From NCBI RefSeq assembly GCF_000745475.1, contig NZ_JQJJ01000009.1, positions 558,001-622,000 of the forward strand: 64,000 bases of DNA, in the 5' to 3' direction. A program made the position numbers and the translations under genes. The notes beneath the pieces were generated by a model that had not been told where the DNA came from, ran no database searches, and worked only from the letters and a program-made list of their open reading frames with translations. Below are positions 46,149 through 54,311 of the stretch, in pieces (within the stretch, counting starts at the first letter, position 1; each line of letters starts with the position of its first letter). Source of the DNA: Allobosea sp. UNC402CLCol (GTDB taxonomy: Bacteria > Pseudomonadota > Alphaproteobacteria > Rhizobiales > Beijerinckiaceae).

Positions 46149-46493
46149 ATGGTCAATCGTCATCGCGGCGAAACCGCGCTCATGATCTCGGGCGAGGCCC
46201 TGCCGATGCGCCTCACCCTGGGCGCGCTGGCCGAACTCGAGCACGCCTTCGCGGTCGACAGCTTGCCAGCGCTCGGACAGCGCTTCGTCTCAGGCCATCT
46301 CTCGGCGCGCGACATCATCCGCATCATCGCCGCCGGCCTGCGCGGCGCGGGCAAGGTGATCCGCGACGAGGAGGTCGCGGGGCTGTCCTTCGATGGCGGC
46401 CTCGCGGGTGCGATCAAGGCCGCCATCGCCCTGCTGGAGGCGACCTTCGGCGAGGGCGAGCCCGCCCGCCCTCCGCAGCCGCCGGAAGCCTGA
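46149..46493 (+). CDS. GTA g10-like tail assembly protein
   Basis: A 114-residue protein of the gene-transfer-agent family corresponding to g10: RGETALMISGEALPMRLTLG, ALAELEHAFAVDSLPAL and ARDIIRIIAAGLRGAG. Position before a very short second gene and the tape measure matches tail assembly chaperone pairs. Starts ten bases after the tail protein stop. Confidence 0.88.
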   Translation: MVNRHRGETALMISGEALPMRLTLGALAELEHAFAVDSLPALGQRFVSGHLSARDIIRIIAAGLRGAGKVIRDEEVAGLSFDGGLAGAIKAAIALLEATFGEGEPARPPQPPEA

Positions 46494-46690
46494 GCGCACC
46501 GGCGGCCTTTCCCTGGGAGGAGATGATGGCCTTCGGGCTCGGCCGGCTCGCCTGGCCGCCGGATCGCTTCTGGGCGGCGACCCCGCGCGAGCTGGCTGCA
46601 GCGATGAAGGCTTGGGGTTGGGGAGCGTCGGGCGCCGCGACCGAACGCACGGCTTTCGAGGCACTGATGGCCGCTTTTCCCGACATCTGA
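46490..46690 (+). CDS. short tail assembly chaperone-like protein (GTA g10.1), possible CTG start
   Basis: A protein of about 66 residues of the small phage_TIGR02216-type family. Conserved FPWEEMMAFGLGRLAWPPDRF and ATPRELAAAMKAWG are seen. The first ATG (46523) falls inside the conserved FPWEE motif and would cut it off. In frame upstream the only candidate start is CTG at 46490, overlapping the g10 stop as CTGA, analogous to ATGA/GTGA elsewhere here. The 55-residue ATG form is the conservative alternative. Confidence 0.7.
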   Translation: MSAPAAFPWEEMMAFGLGRLAWPPDRFWAATPRELAAAMKAWGWGASGAATERTAFEALMAAFPDI

Positions 46691-46726
46691 CGCAACGTCT
46701 TGAATCAATTTCTGAAGAGGATCGTC

Positions 46727-47320
46727 ATGGCCGATGAGACCGATTTCGACTCCGTCCGTCTTTCCGATCTGCGGACGATGGATTCCCTGACTCAATCCCT
46801 CAACCGCTCTTCGCAAAGCTTTGGTAAATCGATCGTAAATGCCTTTTCGCGCGGTGTCGTCGAAGGCAAGCGCTTCGAGGACGTGTTGCGCGGTGTCGGG
46901 CGCTCGCTGACCGACGGCCTGCTCAAGAATGCGCTGAAGCCGCTGCAGACCGGCATCTCCAATCTGCTCGGAACGGGTATCAAAAGTCTGACCGGCCTGT
47001 TCACCGGCGGTTTCGGTTCGCTCGGCGGTGGGGCTTCGATACCGGTTGCCCCTTTTGCGGAGGGCGGCATCGTCGCCTCGCCTGCCTATTTTCCGACCGG
47101 GCGCGGCCTCGGCCTGATGGGTGAGCGCGGCGCCGAGGCGATCATGCCGCTCTCGCGCGGGCCGGACGGACGCCTCGGCGTCAGAGCCGGCGGCGGGGCA
47201 CGCCCGCTCAACGTCACGGTGCAGGTCTCGACACCCGATGCCGAGAGCTTCCGCCGTTCGGAGGCGCAGGTTTCGGCCGCGATCGCGCGGGCCGTGGCGC
47301 GCGGCGGCCGCGCACTCTGA
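46727..47320 (+). CDS. short tail tape measure protein (GTA g11)
   Basis: A 197-residue tape measure-like protein, far shorter than in typical siphophages but normal for GTAs. TQSLNRSSQSFGKSIVNAFS is the helical part, and FAEGGIVASPAYFPTGRGLG and GERGAEAIMPLSRGPDG are the C-terminal hallmarks of the family. GAAGAGGA precedes the ATG at 46727; an in-frame TTG at 46700 is less likely. The small size predicts a short tail. Confidence 0.9.
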   Translation: MADETDFDSVRLSDLRTMDSLTQSLNRSSQSFGKSIVNAFSRGVVEGKRFEDVLRGVGRSLTDGLLKNALKPLQTGISNLLGTGIKSLTGLFTGGFGSLGGGASIPVAPFAEGGIVASPAYFPTGRGLGLMGERGAEAIMPLSRGPDGRLGVRAGGGARPLNVTVQVSTPDAESFRRSEAQVSAAIARAVARGGRAL

Positions 47321-47331
47321 CGAGGCAGGTC

Positions 47332-47973
47332 ATGACCGATTTCCATGACGTCCGCTTTCCGCTCGACGTTGCGCGTGGGGCGCGGGGTGGGCCGGAGCGC
47401 CAGACCCAGATCGTGACGCTCGCCTCCGGCCGCGAGGTCCGCAACAGCCGCTGGGCCCATTCGCGCCGCCGTTACGATGCGGGCCTCGGCGTGCGTTCCT
47501 TCGACGCGCTGGCGCAGGTCGTCAGCTTCTTCGAGGAGCGTCGCGGCAGGCTCTTCGGCTTCCGCTGGCGCGACCAGCTCGACTGGAAGAGCTGCGCACC
47601 TTCCCGGGCGCCGGCCGCGACCGACCAGGTCATCGGGATCGGCGACGGGCTGACGGCGGCGTTCCAGCTCCGCAAGAGCTACGGCACGGGAGCGTCCGCC
47701 TATAGCCGGACCATCGCCAAGCCGCAGGCGGGCAGCGTGCTTATCGCCGTCGATGGTGTCGCGCAGGCGCCGGAGGAGGCGTTCTCCTGCGATACAGCGA
47801 CCGGGCTCGTCACCTTCGCCGGCGGTCATATCCCGTCGGCCGGTGCCGTCGTCACGGCGGGCTTCGCCTTCGACATTCCCGTCCGCTTCGACACCGATGC
47901 GATCGAGGTCGATCTCTCGGCTTTCGAGGCCGGCGAGATACCGCGCATCCCGGTCGTCGAAATCCTGCCCTGA
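47332..47973 (+). CDS. DUF2460 distal tail protein (GTA g12)
   Basis: A 213-residue TIGR02217/DUF2460 protein, the distal tail component of GTAs. FHDVRFPLDVARGARGGPER, SRWAHSRRRYDAGLGVRS and FRWRDQLDWKSC are typical. It starts eleven bases after the tape measure stop and is followed by the DUF2163 gene with a seven-base gap. Confidence 0.93.
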   Translation: MTDFHDVRFPLDVARGARGGPERQTQIVTLASGREVRNSRWAHSRRRYDAGLGVRSFDALAQVVSFFEERRGRLFGFRWRDQLDWKSCAPSRAPAATDQVIGIGDGLTAAFQLRKSYGTGASAYSRTIAKPQAGSVLIAVDGVAQAPEEAFSCDTATGLVTFAGGHIPSAGAVVTAGFAFDIPVRFDTDAIEVDLSAFEAGEIPRIPVVEILP

Positions 47974-47980
47974 GGCCGCC

Positions 47981-48862
47981 ATGCGCGATATCCCGCCCAA
48001 CCTTGCCGCTCATCTCGAAGGCGGCGCGACGACGCTGTGCCGCTGCTGGAGCCTGACACGGCGCGACGGCTTCGTTCTCGGCTTCACCGATCATGACTGG
48101 CCGCTCACTTTCGAGGGCATCGCCTTCGCCGCCGTGACCGGGCTCGAGGCGGCCGAGGCCACGGCCGAGCTCGGCTTCGCCATCGGCGGTGGCGATGTCG
48201 CCGGTGCGCTCGCCGCGACCGGGCTGAACGAGGCCGATCTGGCGCGCGGCCTCTACGACGATGCGCGTCTGCGGATCTGGCTGGTGAACTGGGCGGAAAC
48301 CGGCCAGCGCGTGCTGCTCGACGAAGGCTTCGTCGGCGAGGTCAGGCGGGGCGAGAGCGGTTTCACGGCCGAGGTCCGCAGCTTCGCCAAGGCCTTCGAC
48401 GAGGAGCGCGGCCGGCTCTATATGCGCTCCTGCTCGGCCGATCTCGGCGATGCCCGCTGTGGCTTCGCAATAGCGGTGGTCGAGGCGGTCGTGGCGGAGA
48501 GCGACGGCCGCCTCGCGCTCTCCGCGGTGGGGATGGGGGCTTATGCCGACGGCCATTTCACCGGCGGCAAGCTCGTCTTCACCGCCGGAGCCAATGCCGG
48601 CTTCGCCGTCGAGGTGAAGCGCCACGGCCGGGAAGGAAGCCTGGCGGTGTTCCAGCTCTGGCAGGCGGCCCCCGCAGCGATTGCTCCCGGAGACGCGTTC
48701 AGCGTGACGCCGGGTTGCGACAAGAGCTTTGCGACGTGCCGGACGAAGTTCGGCAACGGCGTCAATTTCCGGGGCTTCCCGCATATGCCGACCTCCGACT
48801 TCATCATCGGCGGTGTCCGGCCGGGCGACGGCGTCCTCGATGGCGGGAGCCTGTTTCGATGA
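47981..48862 (+). CDS. DUF2163 / BR0599-type baseplate hub protein (GTA g13)
   Basis: A 293-residue protein with an N-terminal DUF2163 region (TTLCRCWSLTRRDGFVLGFT, DHDWPLTFEGIAF) and a C-terminal phage_BR0599 region. Cysteines are in RSCSADLGDARCGF and in TPGCDKSFATCRTKF, a site that in the RcGTA hub binds an iron-sulfur cluster. NGVNFRGFPHMPTSDFI closes the conserved part. Overlaps the peptidase gene by four bases. Confidence 0.93.
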   Translation: MRDIPPNLAAHLEGGATTLCRCWSLTRRDGFVLGFTDHDWPLTFEGIAFAAVTGLEAAEATAELGFAIGGGDVAGALAATGLNEADLARGLYDDARLRIWLVNWAETGQRVLLDEGFVGEVRRGESGFTAEVRSFAKAFDEERGRLYMRSCSADLGDARCGFAIAVVEAVVAESDGRLALSAVGMGAYADGHFTGGKLVFTAGANAGFAVEVKRHGREGSLAVFQLWQAAPAAIAPGDAFSVTPGCDKSFATCRTKFGNGVNFRGFPHMPTSDFIIGGVRPGDGVLDGGSLFR

Positions 48863-49290
48863 TACGAGACGAGATCGTCGCCGCCGCGCGGGAGTGGCTC
48901 GGAACGCCCTATCATCATCAGGCCTCGCTGCGCGGCGTCGGCTGCGACTGCCTTGGGCTGGTGCGCGGCGTCTGGCGTGAGCTATGTGGACCCGAGCCGG
49001 AAGCGCCGCCGCCCTATTCGCCGAGCTGGGCCGAGAGCCTGGGCCGGGAGACGCTGGCGCTGGCGGCGTCGCGCCACCTCGCGCCGGTCGTGCCGGAGGC
49101 GGTGCGGCCGGGTGACGTGCTGCTCTTCCGCTGGCGCGAGCATCTGCCGGCCAAGCATTGCGCCATCCTGAGCGCTCCCGATCGCATCATCCACGCCCAT
49201 GACGGCGCGGCCGTCGCCGAGGTGGCCTTCACTGGCTGGTGGCGGCGCCATCTCAGCCATGCCTTTTCCTTTCCCGGAGTCAGCGACTGA
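48859..49290 (+). CDS. NlpC/P60 family peptidase of the GTA baseplate (g14)
   Basis: A 143-residue cell-wall peptidase expected to help the particle cross the recipient's peptidoglycan. The catalytic cysteine is in GVGCDCLGLVRGVW and the histidine in LPAKHCAILS; the third residue is likely the histidine in RIIHAHDGAAV. Start ATG overlaps the upstream stop (ATGA). It shares one base with the start of the next gene (TGATG). Confidence 0.94.
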   Translation: MIRDEIVAAAREWLGTPYHHQASLRGVGCDCLGLVRGVWRELCGPEPEAPPPYSPSWAESLGRETLALAASRHLAPVVPEAVRPGDVLLFRWREHLPAKHCAILSAPDRIIHAHDGAAVAEVAFTGWWRRHLSHAFSFPGVSD

Positions 49291-52200
49291 TGGCGACGCT
49301 TCTTTTGCAGGTGGCGGGCGCGGCGCTTGGCACCGCGCTGGGTGGGCCGGTGGGCGGCGCCATCGGCCAGGCGCTCGGCGGTCTCGCAGGCGCGACCGTC
49401 GACCAGGCCTGGCTCGGCGGCTCGGGCGGGAACAAGATCGTCGAAGGGCCGCGGCTGAAGGAGGTCAACGGCCTCGCGGCAACGGAGGGCGCGGCGATTC
49501 CGCGTCTCTACGGTCGGGCGCGGCTGGGCGGTCAGCTCATCTGGGCGACGCGCTTCGAGGAGGAGATCAAGCTTTCGATCACCCGGACCAAGAGCGGCGG
49601 CAAGGGCGGACGCGCGCAGAAGACCTACGAGACGACCTACAGCTACTATGCGAACCTCGCGATCGGCCTCTGCGAGGGACCGATCGCCTTCATCCGCCGC
49701 ATCTGGGCCGATGGCCGCGAGCTCGACGTGAATACGGTGGTGATGCGGGTCCATCACGGCGATGAAGCGCAGGAGCCCGACCCGTTTATAGTCGCCAAGG
49801 AGGTCGGCGAGGCGCCGGCCTATCGCGGGCTCGCCTATGTCGTCTTCGAGCGCTTTCCGCTGGCGGATTACGGCAACCGCATCCCGCAATTCGATTTCGA
49901 GGTCGTGCGCGCGGTGGATGGCCTGGGCGCCATGATCCGCGCCGTCGCGCTGACTCCCGGCGCCGGCGAATTCGTCTACGATATCCGGCCGGTCAACCAC
50001 GAGCCCGAGGCCGGCGTCACCGAAAGCCTGACGCGCCACCAGCTCTATGGTGGCGCGGATGTCGATACCGCGATCGGCCATCTCGTCGCGCTTTGCCCCA
50101 ATCTCAGGCGTGTTTCGCTCGTCGTTTCCTGGTTCGGCGACGATCTGCGCGCCGGCTCCTGCAGCGTCGCGCCTCGTGTCGAGGTCGCGCATAAGCCGAC
50201 TGTCGGCGCGGAGTGGTCCGTTGCGGGGCTGAGCCGCGCTTCGGCCCGTCCGGTCAGCCAGATCGAAGGCCGCCCGGCCTTCGGAGGAACACCCTCGGAC
50301 GAGAGCGTGATCGCGCTGATCCGCCGCCTGCGCTTCGACCACGGGCTGGAGGTGGTGCTCTATCCCTTCCTGATGATGGATATCCCTGCCGGCAACGGCC
50401 TGCCGGATCCGCATTCGGGAGCGGCCAGCCAGCCGCGCTATCCCTGGCGCGGTCGCCTCACCTGCGATCCCGCCCCGGGCCGACCCGGCACTCCGGATGG
50501 AACCTCCGGCACGGCGGCGCAGGTCGCGGCCTTCATCGGCACCGTCGCCCCCGCCGACATGAGCGCGGCCGGCAGCGCCGTTTCCTGCGCCAAGCCGGAC
50601 GAATGGTCCTATCGCCGCTTGGTCATGCACTGCGCCATGCTGGCGCAGGCGGCGGGCGGCGTCGAAGGCTTCGTCATCGGTTCGGAATTGATCGGGTTGA
50701 CGCGCCTGCGCGATGCGAGCGGCTATCCGATGACCGGGCATCTCGTCGCGATTGCCGAGGATGTGCGGACGATCCTGCCGGCGACGACGCTGACCTATGC
50801 CGCCGACTGGACCGAATACGGCGCCGATGTCCGCAATGGCGGGCAGGATATCGACTTCCCGCTCGATCCGCTCTGGGCCTCGCCCGCCATCGGCGCTATC
50901 GGCATCGACTATTATCCGCCGCTCTCCGATTGGCGCGATTCCGCCGCGCATGCCGATGCCGCCATCGCACGCGGCCCGGTCGATCTCGCCTATCTGCGCG
51001 GGCGTCTGATGTCGGGCGAAGCCTATGACTGGTATTACGCCGACGAGGCCGGACGGGCCGCGCAGGAGCGTTTGCCGATCGCCGACGGCGCCTATGGCAA
51101 GCCCTGGCTGTTCCGCCCGAAGGACCTCGTCGGCTGGTGGAGCCATCCCCATATCCGTCGTGCCGGCGGCGTGGAAACCGGCGCGACCGCTTTCGTGCCC
51201 GGCGCCAAGCCGATCTGGCTGACCGAGATCGGCGTGCCCGCGGTGGACAAGGGCGCGAACGCACCGAATGTCTTCCCGGATGTGAAGTCGGACGAGGGTG
51301 GCGTGCCGCCGTTCTCGAGCGGAGCGCGCGACGATCTCGTGCAGGCCCGCGCTCTGGAGGCGATCATTTCCGGCTTCGATCCGGCCCGCACCGGCTTCGA
51401 GGCCGCGCGCAACCCGGTCCACCCGGTCAGCGGCATCCGCATGGTCGACCCGGCGCATATCTTCGTCTGGAACTGGGATGCGCGGCCGTTTCCTGCTTTT
51501 CCTGATCTCGGCGGCATCTGGGCCGATGGCAGCAATTTCGAGACCGGCCACTGGCTCAACGGCCGCCTCGAAGGCACGCCGGCCGATCGGCTCGTGGCGA
51601 AGCTGCTGGCCGATTTCGGCTTGCCGCCCGCCGACCGGATCGTCGTGGACGGCTTTCTCGACGGCTATCTGCTCGACCGGCCGCTCTCGGCCCGGCAAGC
51701 GCTGGAGCCGCTCGCCCAGACCTTCGGCTTCGATGCGGTGATGAGCTCAGGCGCTTTGCGCTTCGAGGGCAGGGGCGGGGCCGTAGCGCGCCGACTCGGG
51801 TCGGACGATCTGATTCTCGACCGTGACGGTGAGCCTTTCGCCCTCAGGCGCATGCAAGAGACGGAGCTGCCGCTCGAATTACGGCTTGGCTTCAGCGACG
51901 GCGAGAACGGCTATCGCAGTGCCGCCGCGCGCTCGCGCCGCCTCGCCGGCGCCGCCCGGCGCGAGGTCGCGGTCGAGACGGCGATCGTCACGCGCATGGC
52001 GGAAGGCCAGCGCCTCGCCGACCAGCGCTTGCAGGAGGCCTGGGCAGCGCGCGAGACGCTCGAATGCGAGGTCTCGCCCCGCTGTCTCGACCTCGAGCCG
52101 GGTGATGTCGTCGCCTTGCCGGTGGAAGGGAGCGACCGTCTTTTCCGGATTACCCGCATTGCCGACGGGCCCACCCGGCGCATCGCGGCGCGGCTGGTCG

Positions 52201-53207
52201 AGCCGGCGATCTACAGGACAGCTGGCATCAAGGGAGGCGACCGGCCGCCGCGGCTACCGCCGCCTCTGCCGGGACGGCCTCTTGCCGTGCCGCTTGCGCT
52301 GCCGATCGTGACGGGGCAGCCGCCGGCGCTGCTCTCCCTGGCCGCTTTCGCGGCGCCCTGGCCCGGAGCGCTGGCGGTCTGGCGGGCCGGGGATACCGGC
52401 CTCTTCGATCTCGCCGGCTTCGTCGAGGCCCCCTCGATCGTGGGTGAGACGCTGACCGACCTTCCGGCCGGACCGCTCTGGCGCAGTGACCGGCATGCGG
52501 TTCTGGAGGTGAAGCTTCGGGGCGGTGTGCTGTCTTCCGTCCCGGCCGAGAGCGCTCTCGCCGGGGCCAACGCGCTCGCCCTCATCGACGAGGCGGGTGG
52601 CATCGAGCTCGTCACCGTCTCTCAGGTCGAGCTGATCGGGCAGCAGCGCTTCCGCCTGTCGGGCTTCCTGCGCGGGCTCGGCGGTTCGGAAGCGGCCGCG
52701 CAACGTCACCTGGCGGCGGGCGCGCGGGTCGTGGTGCTCGACGGCTCGGCCGTCGCCCTGACCAGCGATCTCGCCGATCTCCATCGGACGCTGCGCTACA
52801 GGGTCGGCCCGGCGCGGCAGGATGTCGGCGATCCGACGATGGTGGAGTTTTCCGCTGACGTCGAAGGGCCGGCGCTGCTGCCGCTATCGCCGGTACGTGT
52901 GCGGGCGAGGCGCACCGAAGGTGGCATCGCGTTGAGTTGGCTGCGGCGCACGCGCGTCGAGGGTGATTCCTGGGATCTGGCGGAGGTGCCGCTCGGCGAG
53001 GAAAACGAGCGCTACCTCGTCGCTATTCTCGATGGGGACATCGCGGTTCGTAGCGCAACCGTGAACGAAGCGGGCTGGCATTATCCCACGGAGCAGGAGA
53101 ACCTCGATTTCGGCGGACCGCGGAGCGAAATCTCGCTTTCGGTGCGCCAGCTTGGCGGGGCGGTCGGCCCCGGGCAGGAATGGCGTGGACATGTCGCGGT
53201 GGTCTGA
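49290..53207 (+). CDS. GTA baseplate multidomain protein with TIM-barrel domain (g15)
   Basis: A 1305-residue host-facing tip protein, nearly the same length as RcGTA g15. Residues 1-45 are a glycine-zipper-like hydrophobic segment (GAALGTALGGPVGGAIGQAL). A tail-tip region follows with ATEGAAIPRLYGRARLGGQL. The GTA TIM-barrel domain lies around residues 420-720 (DEWSYRRLVMHCAMLAQAAG, LTYAADWTEYGADV). A phage tail-tip attachment domain and a C-terminal beta-rich part close it. The TIM-barrel is glycosidase-like and may bind surface polysaccharide. Confidence 0.95.
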   Translation: MATLLLQVAGAALGTALGGPVGGAIGQALGGLAGATVDQAWLGGSGGNKIVEGPRLKEVNGLAATEGAAIPRLYGRARLGGQLIWATRFEEEIKLSITRTKSGGKGGRAQKTYETTYSYYANLAIGLCEGPIAFIRRIWADGRELDVNTVVMRVHHGDEAQEPDPFIVAKEVGEAPAYRGLAYVVFERFPLADYGNRIPQFDFEVVRAVDGLGAMIRAVALTPGAGEFVYDIRPVNHEPEAGVTESLTRHQLYGGADVDTAIGHLVALCPNLRRVSLVVSWFGDDLRAGSCSVAPRVEVAHKPTVGAEWSVAGLSRASARPVSQIEGRPAFGGTPSDESVIALIRRLRFDHGLEVVLYPFLMMDIPAGNGLPDPHSGAASQPRYPWRGRLTCDPAPGRPGTPDGTSGTAAQVAAFIGTVAPADMSAAGSAVSCAKPDEWSYRRLVMHCAMLAQAAGGVEGFVIGSELIGLTRLRDASGYPMTGHLVAIAEDVRTILPATTLTYAADWTEYGADVRNGGQDIDFPLDPLWASPAIGAIGIDYYPPLSDWRDSAAHADAAIARGPVDLAYLRGRLMSGEAYDWYYADEAGRAAQERLPIADGAYGKPWLFRPKDLVGWWSHPHIRRAGGVETGATAFVPGAKPIWLTEIGVPAVDKGANAPNVFPDVKSDEGGVPPFSSGARDDLVQARALEAIISGFDPARTGFEAARNPVHPVSGIRMVDPAHIFVWNWDARPFPAFPDLGGIWADGSNFETGHWLNGRLEGTPADRLVAKLLADFGLPPADRIVVDGFLDGYLLDRPLSARQALEPLAQTFGFDAVMSSGALRFEGRGGAVARRLGSDDLILDRDGEPFALRRMQETELPLELRLGFSDGENGYRSAAARSRRLAGAARREVAVETAIVTRMAEGQRLADQRLQEAWAARETLECEVSPRCLDLEPGDVVALPVEGSDRLFRITRIADGPTRRIAARLVEPAIYRTAGIKGGDRPPRLPPPLPGRPLAVPLALPIVTGQPPALLSLAAFAAPWPGALAVWRAGDTGLFDLAGFVEAPSIVGETLTDLPAGPLWRSDRHAVLEVKLRGGVLSSVPAESALAGANALALIDEAGGIELVTVSQVELIGQQRFRLSGFLRGLGGSEAAAQRHLAAGARVVVLDGSAVALTSDLADLHRTLRYRVGPARQDVGDPTMVEFSADVEGPALLPLSPVRVRARRTEGGIALSWLRRTRVEGDSWDLAEVPLGEENERYLVAILDGDIAVRSATVNEAGWHYPTEQENLDFGGPRSEISLSVRQLGGAVGPGQEWRGHVAVV

Positions 53208-53270
53208 CCTCGCCTGGGTTGTGGAATGGACCGGGCATTCATGGCGCATTCAGGCGCGCGGGGCTAAGTC

Positions 53271-53594
53271 ATGACGATGATGCCGGTCGAACCCCTCCTT
53301 GCCTTTGCGCTTCTGGCTTCCTCGCCGGCCCCTATCGTTCGCATCGACGACCAAGCGCCGATTTCCTGTCTGTCCTCCGACGAGATGCGCGACGCCGTCG
53401 CCGATGGCAGGGTGATCCAGCCCGCCGAAGCCTCTCGCCACGCGCGCCATGCGGCGCCGGGCGAGGTGGTTCGCATTCGTCTCTGTCGGCAAGGCGAGGA
53501 ATTCGTGTATGTCGTGACGACGTTGAAGCGTGATGGCAAGGTCGCACGCGTGACGCTGGAGGGACAATCCGGCAAGGTGGCCACCATCCGCTGA
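53271..53594 (+). CDS. small secreted PepSY-like protein, candidate FeuN-type modulator
   Basis: A 107-residue protein with a signal-like N-terminus (MMPVEPLLAFALLASSPAP) and a PepSY-like C-terminus (EEFVYVVTTLKRDGKVARVT then LEGQSGKVA). One cysteine pair (ISCLSSDE and RIRLCRQG) may form a disulfide. It lies 40 bases before a FeuP-like regulator. In Sinorhizobium, feuN encodes a small periplasmic inhibitor of the FeuQ kinase just ahead of feuPQ. By position and topology this could be its counterpart; sequence homology to FeuN is not established here. Confidence 0.7.
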   Translation: MTMMPVEPLLAFALLASSPAPIVRIDDQAPISCLSSDEMRDAVADGRVIQPAEASRHARHAAPGEVVRIRLCRQGEEFVYVVTTLKRDGKVARVTLEGQSGKVATIR

Positions 53595-53633
53595 CACCGG
53601 CCGGATAAACCCGCAAACGGGAGCGAACAGACC

Positions 53634-54302
53634 GTGAGACTGCTCGTCGTCGAGGACGACAAGGACCTCAACCGCCAGATCGTGACGGCGCTTGAGAATG
53701 CGGGCTATGCCGTCGACAAGGCTTTCGACGGCGAGGAGGGGCTCTATCTCGGCGAGACCGAGCCCTATGACGCCGTCATCCTCGACCTTGGCCTGCCCAA
53801 GGTCGATGGCGTCGCGGTGCTGCAGGGCTGGCGCCGGGCGGGCAAGACCATGCCGGTGCTGATCCTGACGGCACGCGACCGCTGGAGCGACAAGGTCGGC
53901 GGATTCGACGCCGGCGCCGACGACTATGTCGTCAAACCCTTCCATGTCGAGGAACTGCTGGCGCGGGTGCGCGCTTTGCTGCGCAGGGCCGCCGGCCATG
54001 CCACCTCCGAGCTCGTCTGCGGGCCGGTTCGGCTCGATACGCGGGCGAGCCGCGTCGTCGTCGACGGCAACCCGGTGAAGCTGACCTCCCACGAATACCG
54101 GCTGCTCTCCTATCTCATGCACCATCAGGGCAGGGTGGTTTCGCGCACCGAGTTGGTCGAGCATCTCTACGATCAGGATTTCGATCGCGACTCCAACACC
54201 ATCGAGGTTTTCGTCGGCCGATTGCGCAAGAAGCTCGGCGTCGAGATCATCGAGACCGTCCGCGGGCTCGGCTATATCGCCGCCGCTCCGGAAAAGGTCT
54301 GA
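53634..54302 (+). CDS. feuP: OmpR-family response regulator, FeuP-like
   Basis: A 222-residue two-domain regulator. The receiver domain has LLVVEDDKDLNRQ, the phosphorylated aspartate in AVILDLGLPKVDG and the lysine in DDYVVKPFH. The winged-helix domain ends TRELVEHLYDQDFDRDSNT-like with FVGRLRKKLGVEIIETVRG. The DQDFDRDSNTIEVF block and ILTARDRWSDKV match rhizobial FeuP. FeuP controls osmoadaptation genes such as the cyclic glucan exporter in Sinorhizobium. The start is GTG at 53634. Assignment to FeuP rather than another PhoP-type regulator is by motif memory. Confidence 0.85.
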   Translation: MRLLVVEDDKDLNRQIVTALENAGYAVDKAFDGEEGLYLGETEPYDAVILDLGLPKVDGVAVLQGWRRAGKTMPVLILTARDRWSDKVGGFDAGADDYVVKPFHVEELLARVRALLRRAAGHATSELVCGPVRLDTRASRVVVDGNPVKLTSHEYRLLSYLMHHQGRVVSRTELVEHLYDQDFDRDSNTIEVFVGRLRKKLGVEIIETVRGLGYIAAAPEKV

Positions 54303-54311
54303 TCCCGGCAC

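Larger units (their letters stand above)
37306..53207 (+). mobile_element. RcGTA-like gene transfer agent / domesticated siphophage structural cluster
   Basis: About 16 kb with the gene order of the Rhodobacter capsulatus GTA: TerS-like, TerL, portal, g3.5-like, prohead protease, capsid, connector, head closure, DUF3168, tail protein, g10, g10.1, short tape measure, DUF2460, DUF2163, NlpC/P60 and the 1305-residue g15. Genes are tightly packed with ATGA/GTGA overlaps. Integrase, replication, repressor and lysis genes are absent, and base composition matches the host. Two antisense secreted protease genes and one palindromic repeat interrupt it. An intact, vertically inherited GTA is the likeliest reading; particle production is not shown. 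Confidence 0.85.

Noticed and set aside
49014..51698. Minus-strand open frame of 894 codons opposite g14 and g15
   Set aside because: Antisense shadow of the GTA baseplate genes, with biased composition (Asp/Arg/Gly/Ala) and no motif.
37306..53207. Active temperate prophage
   Set aside because: No integrase, repressor, replication, lysis or attachment-site repeats are seen at the borders; the set is only packaging and structure, as in GTAs.
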